From NCBI GenBank assembly GCA_031272275.1, contig JAISUC010000026.1, positions 1-39,867 of the forward strand: a stretch of 39,867 nt of DNA. Reading direction: 5' to 3'. A program made the translations under genes and the position numbers. Positions 24,843-34,200 of the stretch are shown here, piece by piece. The stretch's first letter is position 1, and the number at the start of each line of letters is the position of its first letter. The notes below the pieces were generated by a model. It saw only the letters and a program-made list of their open reading frames with translations. It had not been told where the DNA came from and did no database searches. This stretch comes from Actinomycetes bacterium (lineage in GTDB: Bacteria > Actinomycetota > Coriobacteriia > WRKU01 > WQUG01).

Positions 24843-25495
24843 CGCACGTGGATGTGGCGCAACCGATTTTGGCCGTGAATGACCGGCTGGCAGCCGCCAA
24901 CCGCGCGCGCCTGGACGCGGCGGGCGTCGTGATGGTCGATTTGATGGCTTCGCCCGGGGCGGGAAAAACCAGCGTCATTTTGGCGACCATCGCGGCGTTG
25001 GGAGCGCGCTATCGCATTGCTGTGATAGAAGGCGACATCGCAAGCCGGGTCGACGCCGACCGGGTCAAAGCCGCCGGCGTCACCGCCGTGCAAATCAACA
25101 CGGGCGGGGCCTGCCATTTGGAATCGGCGATGATCAAGCGCGCGTTGGACGTGCTGGATTTGGATGCGCTGGATCTGATTATCGTGGAAAACGTCGGGAA
25201 CTTGGTGTGTCCGACCGAGTTTGACCTGGGCGAACATGCCAAGGTCATGATTTTGTCGCTGCCGGAAGGCGACGACAAACCGCTGAAATACCCGAACATT
25301 TTCCAGATTTCGCGCGCGGTCATTTTGAACAAGGTGGATGTGGCGGCGGCGTTTAACTTTGACCGGGCGGCGTTCGAGGACAGTGTGCGCGCGCTGAACC
25401 CCACGGCGCCGATATTCGCGCTGTCTGCGACTGCTGGGACGGGCGTGGACGCTTGGTGCGCTTGGCTGGAGCAGCTCATCCCCGCACACGAATGA
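24839..25495 (+). CDS. hypB: Hydrogenase nickel-incorporation GTPase HypB
   Basis: SIMIBI-class GTPase that powers nickel insertion with HypA. The 218-residue protein has the P-loop SPGAGKT (38-44), a metal site with C92/H93 in GGACHLE, IIVENVGNLVCP, and the G4 motif NKVD near residue 163. It lacks the N-terminal CxxCGC nickel motif and any His-rich stretch, so it is a minimal HypB. Its last 20 bp overlap the end of the convergent P-type ATPase gene. No terminator is visible between them. hypC, hypD and hypE are not in the window. Confidence 0.96.
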   Translation: MTHVDVAQPILAVNDRLAAANRARLDAAGVVMVDLMASPGAGKTSVILATIAALGARYRIAVIEGDIASRVDADRVKAAGVTAVQINTGGACHLESAMIKRALDVLDLDALDLIIVENVGNLVCPTEFDLGEHAKVMILSLPEGDDKPLKYPNIFQISRAVILNKVDVAAAFNFDRAAFEDSVRALNPTAPIFALSATAGTGVDAWCAWLEQLIPAHE

Positions 25496-27230
25496 TCCGC
25501 GCGGCGTTCAGTGTCGCCAACAGAGCGACGCCGACGTCGCCGAATACAGCCTCCCACATCGTGCTGACGCCGAACGCAGCCAACACCATAATCGCCAGCT
25601 TCACACCCAGAGCAAACACGATGTTCTGGTTCACGATGCTGCGCGTGCGCGCCGCGATCGCCTTTGCTGCGACGATTTTAGACGGCTCGTCGGTCATCAG
25701 GACGATGTCGGCGGCTTCAACCGCCGCGTCGGTACCCAGTGCCCCCATGGCGATTCCGACGTCGGCGCGCGCCAGCACCGGCGCATCGTTCACCCCGTCG
25801 CCGACGAACGCCACCAGTTCCTTCGCGCCGCCGCCGCCCCGTTGCCGCGCCGCCGCCTGCAGTTCCTCGAACCGCGCTACCTTGTCACCCGGCAGCAAAT
25901 CCCCGTAAGCCGCGTCGAGCCCGGCCTGTTCGGCGAATCGGTCCGCCACCGCCTGGGTGTCGCCGCTCAGCATCACCTGAGTATGCACACCTGCCGCGCG
26001 CAGCCGGGCAATCGCGTCTGCGCTGTCGACTTTCAGGGTCTCGCCGACATGTTCGCGCCCCCGGTATCCCGTTGTGGTCAGCGTGCCGGTTTTGTCATAG
26101 ACGATGGTTTTCACGCGGGTCAGGGCGTCCAGATAGTTGCCCCCCTTGACCAGTATTCCCGTGCGCGACGCCGCGCCGATGCCGCCGAAATAGGTCAGGG
26201 GGATACTGATGACCAGGGCACAGGGGCAGCTGACTACCAGGAATATCAGCGCGCGGCCGAACCATTCGGACCAAGCCTGCGCGCCACCACCGACCAGCAA
26301 CGGGGGCAGCACGGCCAACAGGGCGGCGATGGCGACGACTGCGGGCGTATAGACGCGCGCGAACCGTGTGATGAATTGCTCGACCGGCGCCTTTTTTTGC
26401 GCGGCCTCGGCTACCAGCCGCGCTATTTTGCTGACGGTGGACGCCGCAAACGCGGCATCGGTTCGCATGGCAAAGGTGTTTCCCAGATTGATGGTACCCG
26501 ACAGCACGGGGTCGCCCACAGACACCGCGCGTGGTGTGGCCTCGCCGGTCAGCGCCGCGGTATCCAGCGTGGTCGCACCGGCAATCACCGTCCCGTCCAG
26601 CGGCACCTTGTCGCCGAAACGCACCAGGATGGTTTCGCCCACCGCGATCTCTGCGGGCGCGACTTTGGTGTTGGCGACCTCGCTCAGGTCGGCACCCGTC
26701 GCTGCCGCCGCCAGGGCCGCGCTCAAACGGGCGGCGTCTACGGCGGGTCGGCGCGCAAAATCGGGGCGGATGTCCATCAGGTCGGCGATGGACCTGCGGC
26801 TGCGCGCGACCGCCCGGTCCTGAAAAAACTCGCCCACTCGGTAAAACAGCATGACCGCAACGGCCTCGGTGTGCTGCCCGATGGCAAAGGCCCCGATACT
26901 CGCAATCGCCATCAGGAAGTTCTCGTCAAACACCTGCCCGCGCACGATGTTGCGCACCGCCGACACCAGCACCTCGCCACCGATCAGCAGATACGCGACG
27001 GCAAACAGCACGGTGACCGCCACATTCGGCAGTCCATGTACAAACAGGGGGAGTATAATCCCCGCAACAAAGACGCCGACACCGGCGATTTGCAGCCACA
27101 GGTCGACTCCACCGACCTGCTCAGTCGTGGACGCGTGCGCGTTTTCGATGGTGGGCGGGGTGGAGCCGGTCCCACAGCAGGAACATCCACAGCTTTCAGC
27201 TATCTCAACCGAATCAGCCATGCGCTTCAC
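25476..27230 (-). CDS. Heavy-metal P1B-type ATPase lacking the nucleotide-binding domain
   Basis: Resembles Zn/Cd/Pb-exporting P1B ATPases (CadA/ZntA). The 584-residue protein has a Cys-rich N-terminus (CGCSCC, 14-19) in place of an HMA domain, then membrane helices and an actuator domain with TGE at 228-230. The metal-binding CPC is at 335-337, the phosphorylation motif DKTGTLT starts at D379, SGD is at 422-424 and GDGVND at 477-482. Between D379 and D424 only about 45 residues occur, where relatives have about 160. The entire N-domain, including the SEHP-type motif that binds ATP, is absent, with the frame intact. The start is a GTG overlapping the arsR stop by 4 bp (an ATG three codons on is possible). 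The remaining parts are well conserved, so loss may be recent, or the pump may not use ATP normally. Confidence 0.88.
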   Translation of the reverse strand: MKRMADSVEIAESCGCSCCGTGSTPPTIENAHASTTEQVGGVDLWLQIAGVGVFVAGIILPLFVHGLPNVAVTVLFAVAYLLIGGEVLVSAVRNIVRGQVFDENFLMAIASIGAFAIGQHTEAVAVMLFYRVGEFFQDRAVARSRRSIADLMDIRPDFARRPAVDAARLSAALAAAATGADLSEVANTKVAPAEIAVGETILVRFGDKVPLDGTVIAGATTLDTAALTGEATPRAVSVGDPVLSGTINLGNTFAMRTDAAFAASTVSKIARLVAEAAQKKAPVEQFITRFARVYTPAVVAIAALLAVLPPLLVGGGAQAWSEWFGRALIFLVVSCPCALVISIPLTYFGGIGAASRTGILVKGGNYLDALTRVKTIVYDKTGTLTTTGYRGREHVGETLKVDSADAIARLRAAGVHTQVMLSGDTQAVADRFAEQAGLDAAYGDLLPGDKVARFEELQAAARQRGGGGAKELVAFVGDGVNDAPVLARADVGIAMGALGTDAAVEAADIVLMTDEPSKIVAAKAIAARTRSIVNQNIVFALGVKLAIMVLAAFGVSTMWEAVFGDVGVALLATLNAARIIRVRG

Positions 27231-27574
27231 TCGCTCAGGTGGTCCAACGCGGTCGCCAGAATGGCGCCGACATGCTCGTCATCCAAGCTGTAATAGACGA
27301 CCTTGCCCTCACGCCGGAACTTCGCCAGTTTCGCCAGGCGCAGGGCACGCAGCTGGTGCGAGATGGCGCTCTTGCTCATATTCAGCAGCGCGGCGATGTC
27401 ACAGACACACAGTTCCGATTGCAGTAATGCGGACAGGATGCGTATACGTGTCGTGTCGCCGAACACTTTGAACAGGTCTGCGGCATCGGCCAGCAGCGAC
27501 TCGTCCGGCAGGGACGCGGCAACGGCCTCGACGGTTTCTGCGTGAATGCTGTTGCAGTTACAGGTTTCGTTCAT
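27227..27574 (-). CDS. ArsR/SmtB-family metal-sensing repressor (CadC-like)
   Basis: A 115-residue winged-helix repressor that should release DNA on binding Zn, Cd or Pb. The helix-turn-helix is DIAALLNMSKSAISHQLRAL (about 59-78). Both classical metal sites are visible. The alpha3N type has C5/C7 and C56/C58 in ELCVCD. The alpha5 type has D99/H101 and H112/E115 (DxH...HxxE). The start was chosen at the Met preceded by GGAAAGGA, not nine codons upstream. It is followed by the ATPase gene with a 4-bp overlap, and it sits beneath a promoter/operator that it probably represses itself. Confidence 0.93.
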   Translation of the reverse strand: MNETCNCNSIHAETVEAVAASLPDESLLADAADLFKVFGDTTRIRILSALLQSELCVCDIAALLNMSKSAISHQLRALRLAKLAKFRREGKVVYYSLDDEHVGAILATALDHLSE

Positions 27575-27636
27575 GCCCCGGTCCTTTCCTGGGTTAAGCA
27601 CTCAGTCGTGCGGTTATTCGTTTGAACGGTTGAACA

Positions 27637-27693
27637 GTTGAGTATATGTTCAACCATCGAACACAGAATACCCGAACCGGGACACGCTGTCAA
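27637..27693 (-). promoter_or_regulatory. arsR promoter with overlapping ArsR/SmtB operator
   Basis: On the minus strand TTGACA (27693-27688), a 17-bp spacer and TATTCT (27670-27665) make a near-consensus promoter. The operator-like near-palindrome GTTGAACATATACTCAAC (27654-27637) covers the expected start site. It fits the TGAA-N6-TTCA pattern of the family except for one base. Extra TTGAAC half-sites lie at about 27622-27636. Confidence 0.75.
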
Positions 27694-27765
27694 CGGGGAA
27701 TTGTGGATGCAGTACTGCTCGTACTTCTTATAGCGCCGGGCTAAAGGGTTTGAGTTGTTGCGCAT

Positions 27766-27837
27766 GAGGTTGAGCATGGGGTTGAGCACTGGGTTGAGTA
27801 TGGGGATGAGCATGGGGTTGAGCAGGGGATTGAGAGG
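27766..27837. repeat. 12-bp minisatellite, six units
   Basis: Units of the form GGGGTTGAGCAT run from 27766 to 27837 with few differences. Because 12 is a multiple of three, a frame on the minus strand stays open (repeating LNPM-like tetrapeptides). It lacks a ribosome site and I do not call it a gene. Confidence 0.88.
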
Positions 27838-27841
27838 AGAA

Positions 27842-27881
27842 AGTGGACTCGCTTCATCCGACTTTCTGAAGCGAGTCCACT
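27842..27881. other. 15-bp perfect inverted repeat
   Basis: AGTGGACTCGCTTCA (27842-27856) and its exact complement (27867-27881) flank a 10-nt loop, directly after the minisatellite. No T run follows on either strand, so it is not a standard terminator. It may be a transcript-stabilising hairpin or a protein site. 27694-28123 shows no gene. Confidence 0.7.
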
Positions 27882-28007
27882 CCATGAAGAGTGGGGGTGA
27901 GGGGCCCCCAGAGGGTGGTAAGTACATACTAGCAACTCAAAACGGCTTGTGCAGGAACTTCACGGACCTGTCGCATTGTCTCCAAATTTTCATCACATAT
28001 AAACGAA

Positions 28008-28033
28008 CTCCGCCGGTAACCGGCGGAGCTTTC
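28008..28033 (+). terminator. Possible weak terminator hairpin
   Basis: CTCCGCCGG (28008-28016) pairs with CCGGCGGAG (28020-28028) around TAA and is followed by CTTTCT, a poor U run. What transcript it would end is unclear; the minisatellite/hairpin region upstream could be transcribed as a small RNA. Confidence 0.35.
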
Positions 28034-28123
28034 TAGAGTAATCTCGTTTCACCTTGCCGTATCGAGCGTTTCGCGCGTCTCGTGCTTTTCCCTCGCCCGT
28101 GCCGCTCCGCCATTTACCCCGAT

Positions 28124-28248
28124 TTGTGTGTTTTTTGTGAATGTGCTACTCTTTTCATAGGCACGTAAGATCCGCACTAACAGGACGCAACCGCCGGGCG
28201 AGGGAGCCCCGGTTCGCGTAGAGGACGGCACCGAGGAGAGCGGTACTT
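28124..28248 (+). promoter_or_regulatory. Promoter and leader of the giant RCC1 gene
   Basis: TTGTGT (28124-28129), a 17-bp spacer and TACTCT (28147-28152, preceded by TGC) form a promoter. The leader of about 90 nt contains GGACGCAA and a CCGGG-n-CCCCGG hairpin and ends in the ribosome site GAGGAGAG, 8 nt before the ATG. Confidence 0.55.
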
Positions 28249-31200
28249 ATGAGGGAATCAAACAGAGGACTGTATCTGCGTGGCTTTTCGCGTATCACAC
28301 GTGTTATAACGTCATTTATCAATCACATTTGGGGGAGCGCGTCCCCGGTCGAGTCTTGTTCGCCCGATGATAGCGGGCTTACTAATACCATACGTCATTG
28401 CGAGGGAATTGTGGATGCGCGGGGCGCATCCACGTATGGATCCGGACCGAGCTCCGCCCGGTCCGGTGGATTGCCGCGCCCGCAAAACCCGCGGGCTCGC
28501 AATGACGGACAGAAGGTTCTACGCCGCGCCTGCCGGATCGCCGCGCAAACTGCATCCGCTCGCAATGACGGACAGAAGGTTCTACGCCGCGCCTATTGCC
28601 GGATCGCCGCGCAAACTGCGCCCGCTCGCAATGACGGTCAGAAGGTTCTACGCCGCGCCCGCCGGATCGCCGCGCAAACTGCATCCGCTCGCAATGACGG
28701 AATGAAGCGTAATCGTTCTGCTTGCAGTGAAGGTATCTTTAACCCGTTGGATGCAATTGCATACGTCATTGCGAGGGTGACGGGTTTTGTCACCCGTGGC
28801 AATCCAGTGGCGACGGCAGTCGCCACACGACAGTACCCGCACGTCAGTGCGGGGGCAACACGTCCGCTGCGTGGATTGGTTGCGGTGGGGTTGGTGGGGG
28901 TGTTGTCTGTAACGGCGGTGCTGACCGGCGTTTTTTCAATTTTGGGGACATTTTCGCCGACGCAGGTGCAGGCGGCAGTCGATTTGGGGCAGGTGTATTC
29001 GGGACCGACTGCCAATCACTCGTTCTACATCAAGAGCGACGGCAGCCTGTGGGGTTGGGGAGTGAACGACTACGGACAAGTGGGCGACGGTACCACCACC
29101 AACGTGACCGCGCCCAAGCGCATCGGCAGCGACACGGATTGGGTAGGTGTCAGTGCCGGGTACTACCATACCGTCGCCCTCAAGCGTGACGGCAGCCTAT
29201 GGGCCTGGGGACAGAACACCTACGGACAACTCGGTGACGGCACCACCACCAATGTGACCGCGCCCAAGCGCATCGGCAGCGACACCGATTGGATGAATGT
29301 CAGTGGCGGGACCCACTACACCGTCGCCCTCAAAAACGACGGCAGCCTCTGGGCGTGGGGGTACAACAACTACGGACAGGTGGGGGACGGCACCACCACC
29401 AATGTGACGACCGGACCTAAACGCATCGGCAGTGACACGGAATGGGCAAGAGTCAGTGCCGGGTGCTACCATACCGTCGCCCTCAAGAGCGACGGCAGCC
29501 TCTGGGCATGGGGGAATAACAGCTACGGACAGGTGGGCGACGGCACCACCACCAACGTGACGACCGGACCCAAGCGCATCGGCAGCGATACCGATTGGTT
29601 GACTGTCAGTGTCGGTACTTACAAGAACGTCGCCCTCAATATCGACGGCAGCCTCTGGGCTTGGGGATACAATGGCTATGGCCAAGTGGGAGACGGTACC
29701 GCCACCAATGTGACGACCGGACCCAAGCGCATCGGCAGCGACACGGATTGGGTAGGTGTCAGTGCCGGCAACTACCACACCGTCGCCCTGAAGGCCGACG
29801 GCAGCCTCTGGGCCTGGGGGTACAACTACTACGGACAGCTGGGCGACGGCACTACCTCCAATGTGACATCCGGACCCAAACGCATTGGCAGCGACTCGGA
29901 TTGGGTCGGTGTTAGTGCCGGGTACAGGCACACCGTCGCCCTGAAGGCCGACGGCAGTCTCTGGGCCTGGGGGTACAACTACTACGGACAGGTGGGTGAC
30001 GGCACCGCTAATGTGGTCACCGGACCCAAGCGAATCGGCAGCGATACGGATTGGGCGAGCGTCAGTGCTGGTTTCGTTCACACCGTCGCCCTCAAAAACG
30101 ACGGCAGCCTCTGGGCCTGGGGGCAAAACACTTACGGAGCAGTGGGGGACGGCACCACAACCAGCGTGAGCGCACCCAAGCGAATCGGCAGCGACGCGGA
30201 TTGGGCGAGTGTCAGTTCCGGGTCCTACCACACCTTCGCCCTGAAGAGCGACGGCAGCCTTTGGGCGTGGGGGAATAACTCCGACGGACAGCTGGGCGAC
30301 GGCACTAGCACCATTGTGACGACGGGCCCCAAGCGCATCGGCAGCGACACGAACTGGGTCAGTGTCTGCGCCGGTACTACCCACACTGTTGCCCTCAAGA
30401 GCGACGGCAGCCTCTGGGCCTGGGGCAACAACCAGTATGGACAGCTGGGTGACGGTACCACCACCAACGTGACCACCGGACCCAAGCGACTCGGCAGCGA
30501 TCCGGATTGGGCGAGCGTCAGTGTCGGTGGATCGCACACTCTCGCCACTAAAACTGACGGCAGCCTCTGGGCCTGGGGGTACAACTACTACGGACAGCTG
30601 GGCGACGGTACCACCACGGACGTGACAACGGGCCCCAAGCGCATCGGCAGCGACACGAACTGGGCGAGTGTCTGTGTCGATCTCACTTACACCGTCGCTC
30701 TTAAGAGCGATGGTAGCCTCTGGGCTTGGGGACAGAACACCTACGGACAAGTGGGGGACGGCACCACGAGCAATGTGACCACCGGACCCAAACGCATCGG
30801 CAGCGATACAAATTGGGCGAGTGTCAGTGCCTGTTACGGCCACACCGTCGCTCTGAAGAGCGACGGCAGCCTCTGGGCCTGGGGAAACAACAACCGTGGG
30901 CAATTGAGCGACGGCACCACTGCCAACAAGAGTACACCAACACGTATCGGCAGTGACACGGACTGGGCGAGTGTCAGTGCCGGCGCGTATCACACCGTCG
31001 CCTTCAAAAATGACGGCAGCCTCTGGGCTTGGGGGGGGGCCGAGTCCGGTCAACTGGGGGATGGTCATGCAGACACAAACCCCAACCCCGTCCGCGTAGC
31101 CATGCCCTTAAAAGGGTTCCAGGATACCCCCCCACCCCCCTTCCTGCTGTCTAAGACCAGCACGATCGTGCAGCTGCTGGATATGGGTGAGGGCTACGAA

Positions 31201-34200
31201 TACAGTAAAGACGGCGTTACCTGGCAGACGGTGACGACCTTCACCGGGCTGCTGCCGGGGACCACCTACAACTTCGTGCAGCGGCTCGCCGAGACCGATG
31301 ACTTGAACGCCAGCGACCCGTCAGACGCGCTGCCCGTCACCACGATGAAGGGCACCCAGACCGCGCCCGCCCAGCCGACGCTGAAATCGGCCACCGACAC
31401 GGTGGTGACGCTGAACACGGTCACGGGCTGCGAATACAGCATGGACGGGGTGACCTGGCAGGAAACCCCGGTCTTCAGCGACCTGACACCGGGTACCAAC
31501 TACAGCTTCTACCAGCGCCGGGCTGCCACCGGCCAGCTGAATGCCAGTCCCACCAGCGCGCCGCTAGGCGTCCGGACCAAGGTCGCAAACACTGCCACCC
31601 CGCCGGCACCCACGGTGCAATCGGTCACAGAAAACACGGTTGTCCTGCAGGCTCTTAGCGGGGCGGAGTATAGCTCTGACGGCGTCACCTGGCAGGCATC
31701 GACCACCTTCCCCGACCTGAAGCCCTTAACCGAATACACCTTCTATCAGCGTTACGCTGCCACCGCGACCCAGATGCCCGGTCCTGCAAGTCCCGGCACT
31801 ACGGTCAAAACCGGGGTGGCTGAACGCATCACCGGTGGTACCGCCACGGCCTATTGGTTGCGGTCCGACGGTACGCTCTGGGCGTGGGGGCGCAACAACT
31901 ACGGACAGTTGGGCAACGGCACCCTTACCGACCGCAGTGCGGCGGTGCGTGTGGGGGATGCATCCGACTGGGTGGACGTGAGCTCTTTGGGGAACTCCGT
32001 CCATGCCATCAAGGCGGACGGCACCCTCTGGGCGTGGGGGCTCAATACCTCAAACCAGCTGGGGGACGGGAGCGCCACGACGAAACTGACGCCTGTCCAA
32101 ATCGGCAGCGACCACACCTGGAAACAGGTGCGCAGCACCGGAAATGGTGCGGTGGCGCTGAAAACGGATGGCAGTATCTGGGCGTGGGGCGCAAACTCCT
32201 ACGGACAGGTGGGTGATGGCACCACGACCAACGTGACGGCACCCAAACGCATCGGCAGCGACAGTGACTGGGGGCGCATTACGGGCGGTCTCTATTCCGC
32301 TTTCGCTCAGAAAACCGACGGCACTCTGTGGGCTTGGGGGTATAACAGCGGCGTTGCGGCGGGTGCCCTGGGATTAGGCAGCAGCAGTAACGTCACCGCG
32401 CCAAATAAAATAGGAGTTGAGACCACCTGGACCGATATTGCGAGCGGTGCCGGTGCCACCCTCGCCGTCAAAGCGGACGGCAGTCTGTGGGCCTGGGGCA
32501 ATAACCAGGAAGGACAGCTGGGCGACGGCACGACGGCCGTCAAAACCTCGCCCACCCGCATTGGGACGGCCAACGACTGGGCGCGGGTCTACAAACAGGG
32601 CGCGGCGTCTTATGCCCTCAAGAGCGACGGCAGCCTGTATGCCTGGGGTAACAACGACAACGGGCAGCTGGGCACGGGCAGCACGGCCGGCAGCAGCTCG
32701 CCCTTGCGCGTCGGCACAGACACCGACTGGGGCCTCATCGGGCCGGCGGCAGGCGAGGTCATCTCGACCGCAGCGTACAACACCAACGCCTTTACCCTCG
32801 CCGTCAAAGGTGGGAATCTGGTCGCCTTCGGCAGTGACCTCTACGGTCAGCTGGGCGACGGCAACGCGCAGAAGTTCAACGGGATACAGCAGGTCGGGTT
32901 CGACAACGACTGGACGATGACTTCCTCGGGTTATCGCCACACGATAGCCTTGAAAACCGACGGCACCGTGTGGGCCTGGGGGGATAACAGCTACGGACAG
33001 CTGGGCGACGGGACGACACTCCCCCGGACCGCACCCACCCGCATCGGCGCCGACAGCGACTGGAAATATGTGGTCGCGGGTAACTATTTCAGTTTCGGCA
33101 TCAAAACCGACGGGACGCTCTGGGCCTGGGGTATCAACAGTTCCGGGCAACTGGGTGACGGAACCACCACCAACCGCACGGGGGGTCCGGTCAAGGTCAG
33201 CAGTGCCGCGTGGAAAACCATCATACCCGGACAGATGTATTCGGGCAGCGACTGGGGCGACCCCGTGAACTATGGCGGCGCCCAGGTGCTGGGTATTCGC
33301 ACGGATGGCACGGTCTGGGGCTGGGGTGAGAACAGCTATTCCCAGGCGACCGGAAACGGTAGTACCAGTAACGCGCTGAGCCCGGTGCAAATCGGGACCG
33401 CTGCCGATACGGCGGCAGTGGCTGCCGGCTACGTCCACAGCCACCTGTTGACGACGACGGGGTACCTGTATAGCTGGGGTTACGGAGGCTATGGAGCCCT
33501 GGGCACGGGCGGGACGACGGATGCGTCCACCCGCACGATGACGGGCACGGACAGCGACTGGTCTGCCGTGAGCGCCGGTCAGTTCCACACGATTGCGCTG
33601 AAACGCGACGGGTCGCTGTGGGGTTGGGGCTATGGCCTGGCCTCGCCGTCTGCCAACGGCAGCCAGTCGACGGTGACCTCGCCTGCACGCGCAGGCACCG
33701 ACAACGACTGGGCGCAGGTCAATGCCAGTCTGGGCAACCACAGTTTCGCGATCAAGAAAAACGGCAGCCTGTACATGTGGGGCGGCAGCAGCACCACCGG
33801 TGCGAACGGCGACAACAGCACCAACGCGCATGCGCTGATGACGCAGTTGGGAACTGACCGCGACTGGGCGAGTGTCTCGGGCGGTTGGTGGCATACTTCC
33901 GCGCTGAAAACCGACGGCAGCCTCTGGACCTGGGGCAGCAACAATTTCGGGGAGCTCGGGAACGGAAAGGCCCTGACCGTCAGCACCCCGCAACAGGCAG
34001 GCGTCTATACCGTGCGTTTCGACCCCGGCCCGAATGCCTCGACGGCACCGTCGACGGTATCCATTAGCTTGGGAGCGAAACTCGGCACTTTGCCTGCTGT
34101 CAGCACAAAGGCAGGAAACATCTTCAAGGGCTGGTATACCCGGCCCACAGGCGGCACGAAGGTCACGGCAGACTACGTGCCGACCGAGCACGTGACCCTG

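Noticed and set aside
27571..27927. 118-codon frame with LNPM repeats on the minus strand upstream of arsR
   Set aside because: It is made by the 12-bp minisatellite, overlaps the arsR promoter and lacks a ribosome site.
28153..28248. c-di-GMP-I (GEMM) riboswitch in the leader of the giant gene
   Set aside because: GGACGCAA and a nearby CCGGG/CCCCGG hairpin recall the class, but the GCAAACC strand and the tetraloop receptor are not found. A covariance search would be needed to revive it.
29197..31068. Long open frame (623 codons) antisense to RCC1 block 1
   Set aside because: It is a mirror of a tandem repeat whose period is about 50 codons, so one stop-free unit gives a long open frame. 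It has no ribosome site and no protein family pattern.
32374..34191. Long open frame antisense to RCC1 block 2 (and similar ones at 36832-38172)
   Set aside because: GC-rich coding DNA leaves the antisense frame open. Compositionally it looks like a shadow, and the sense frame has clear repeat conservation.
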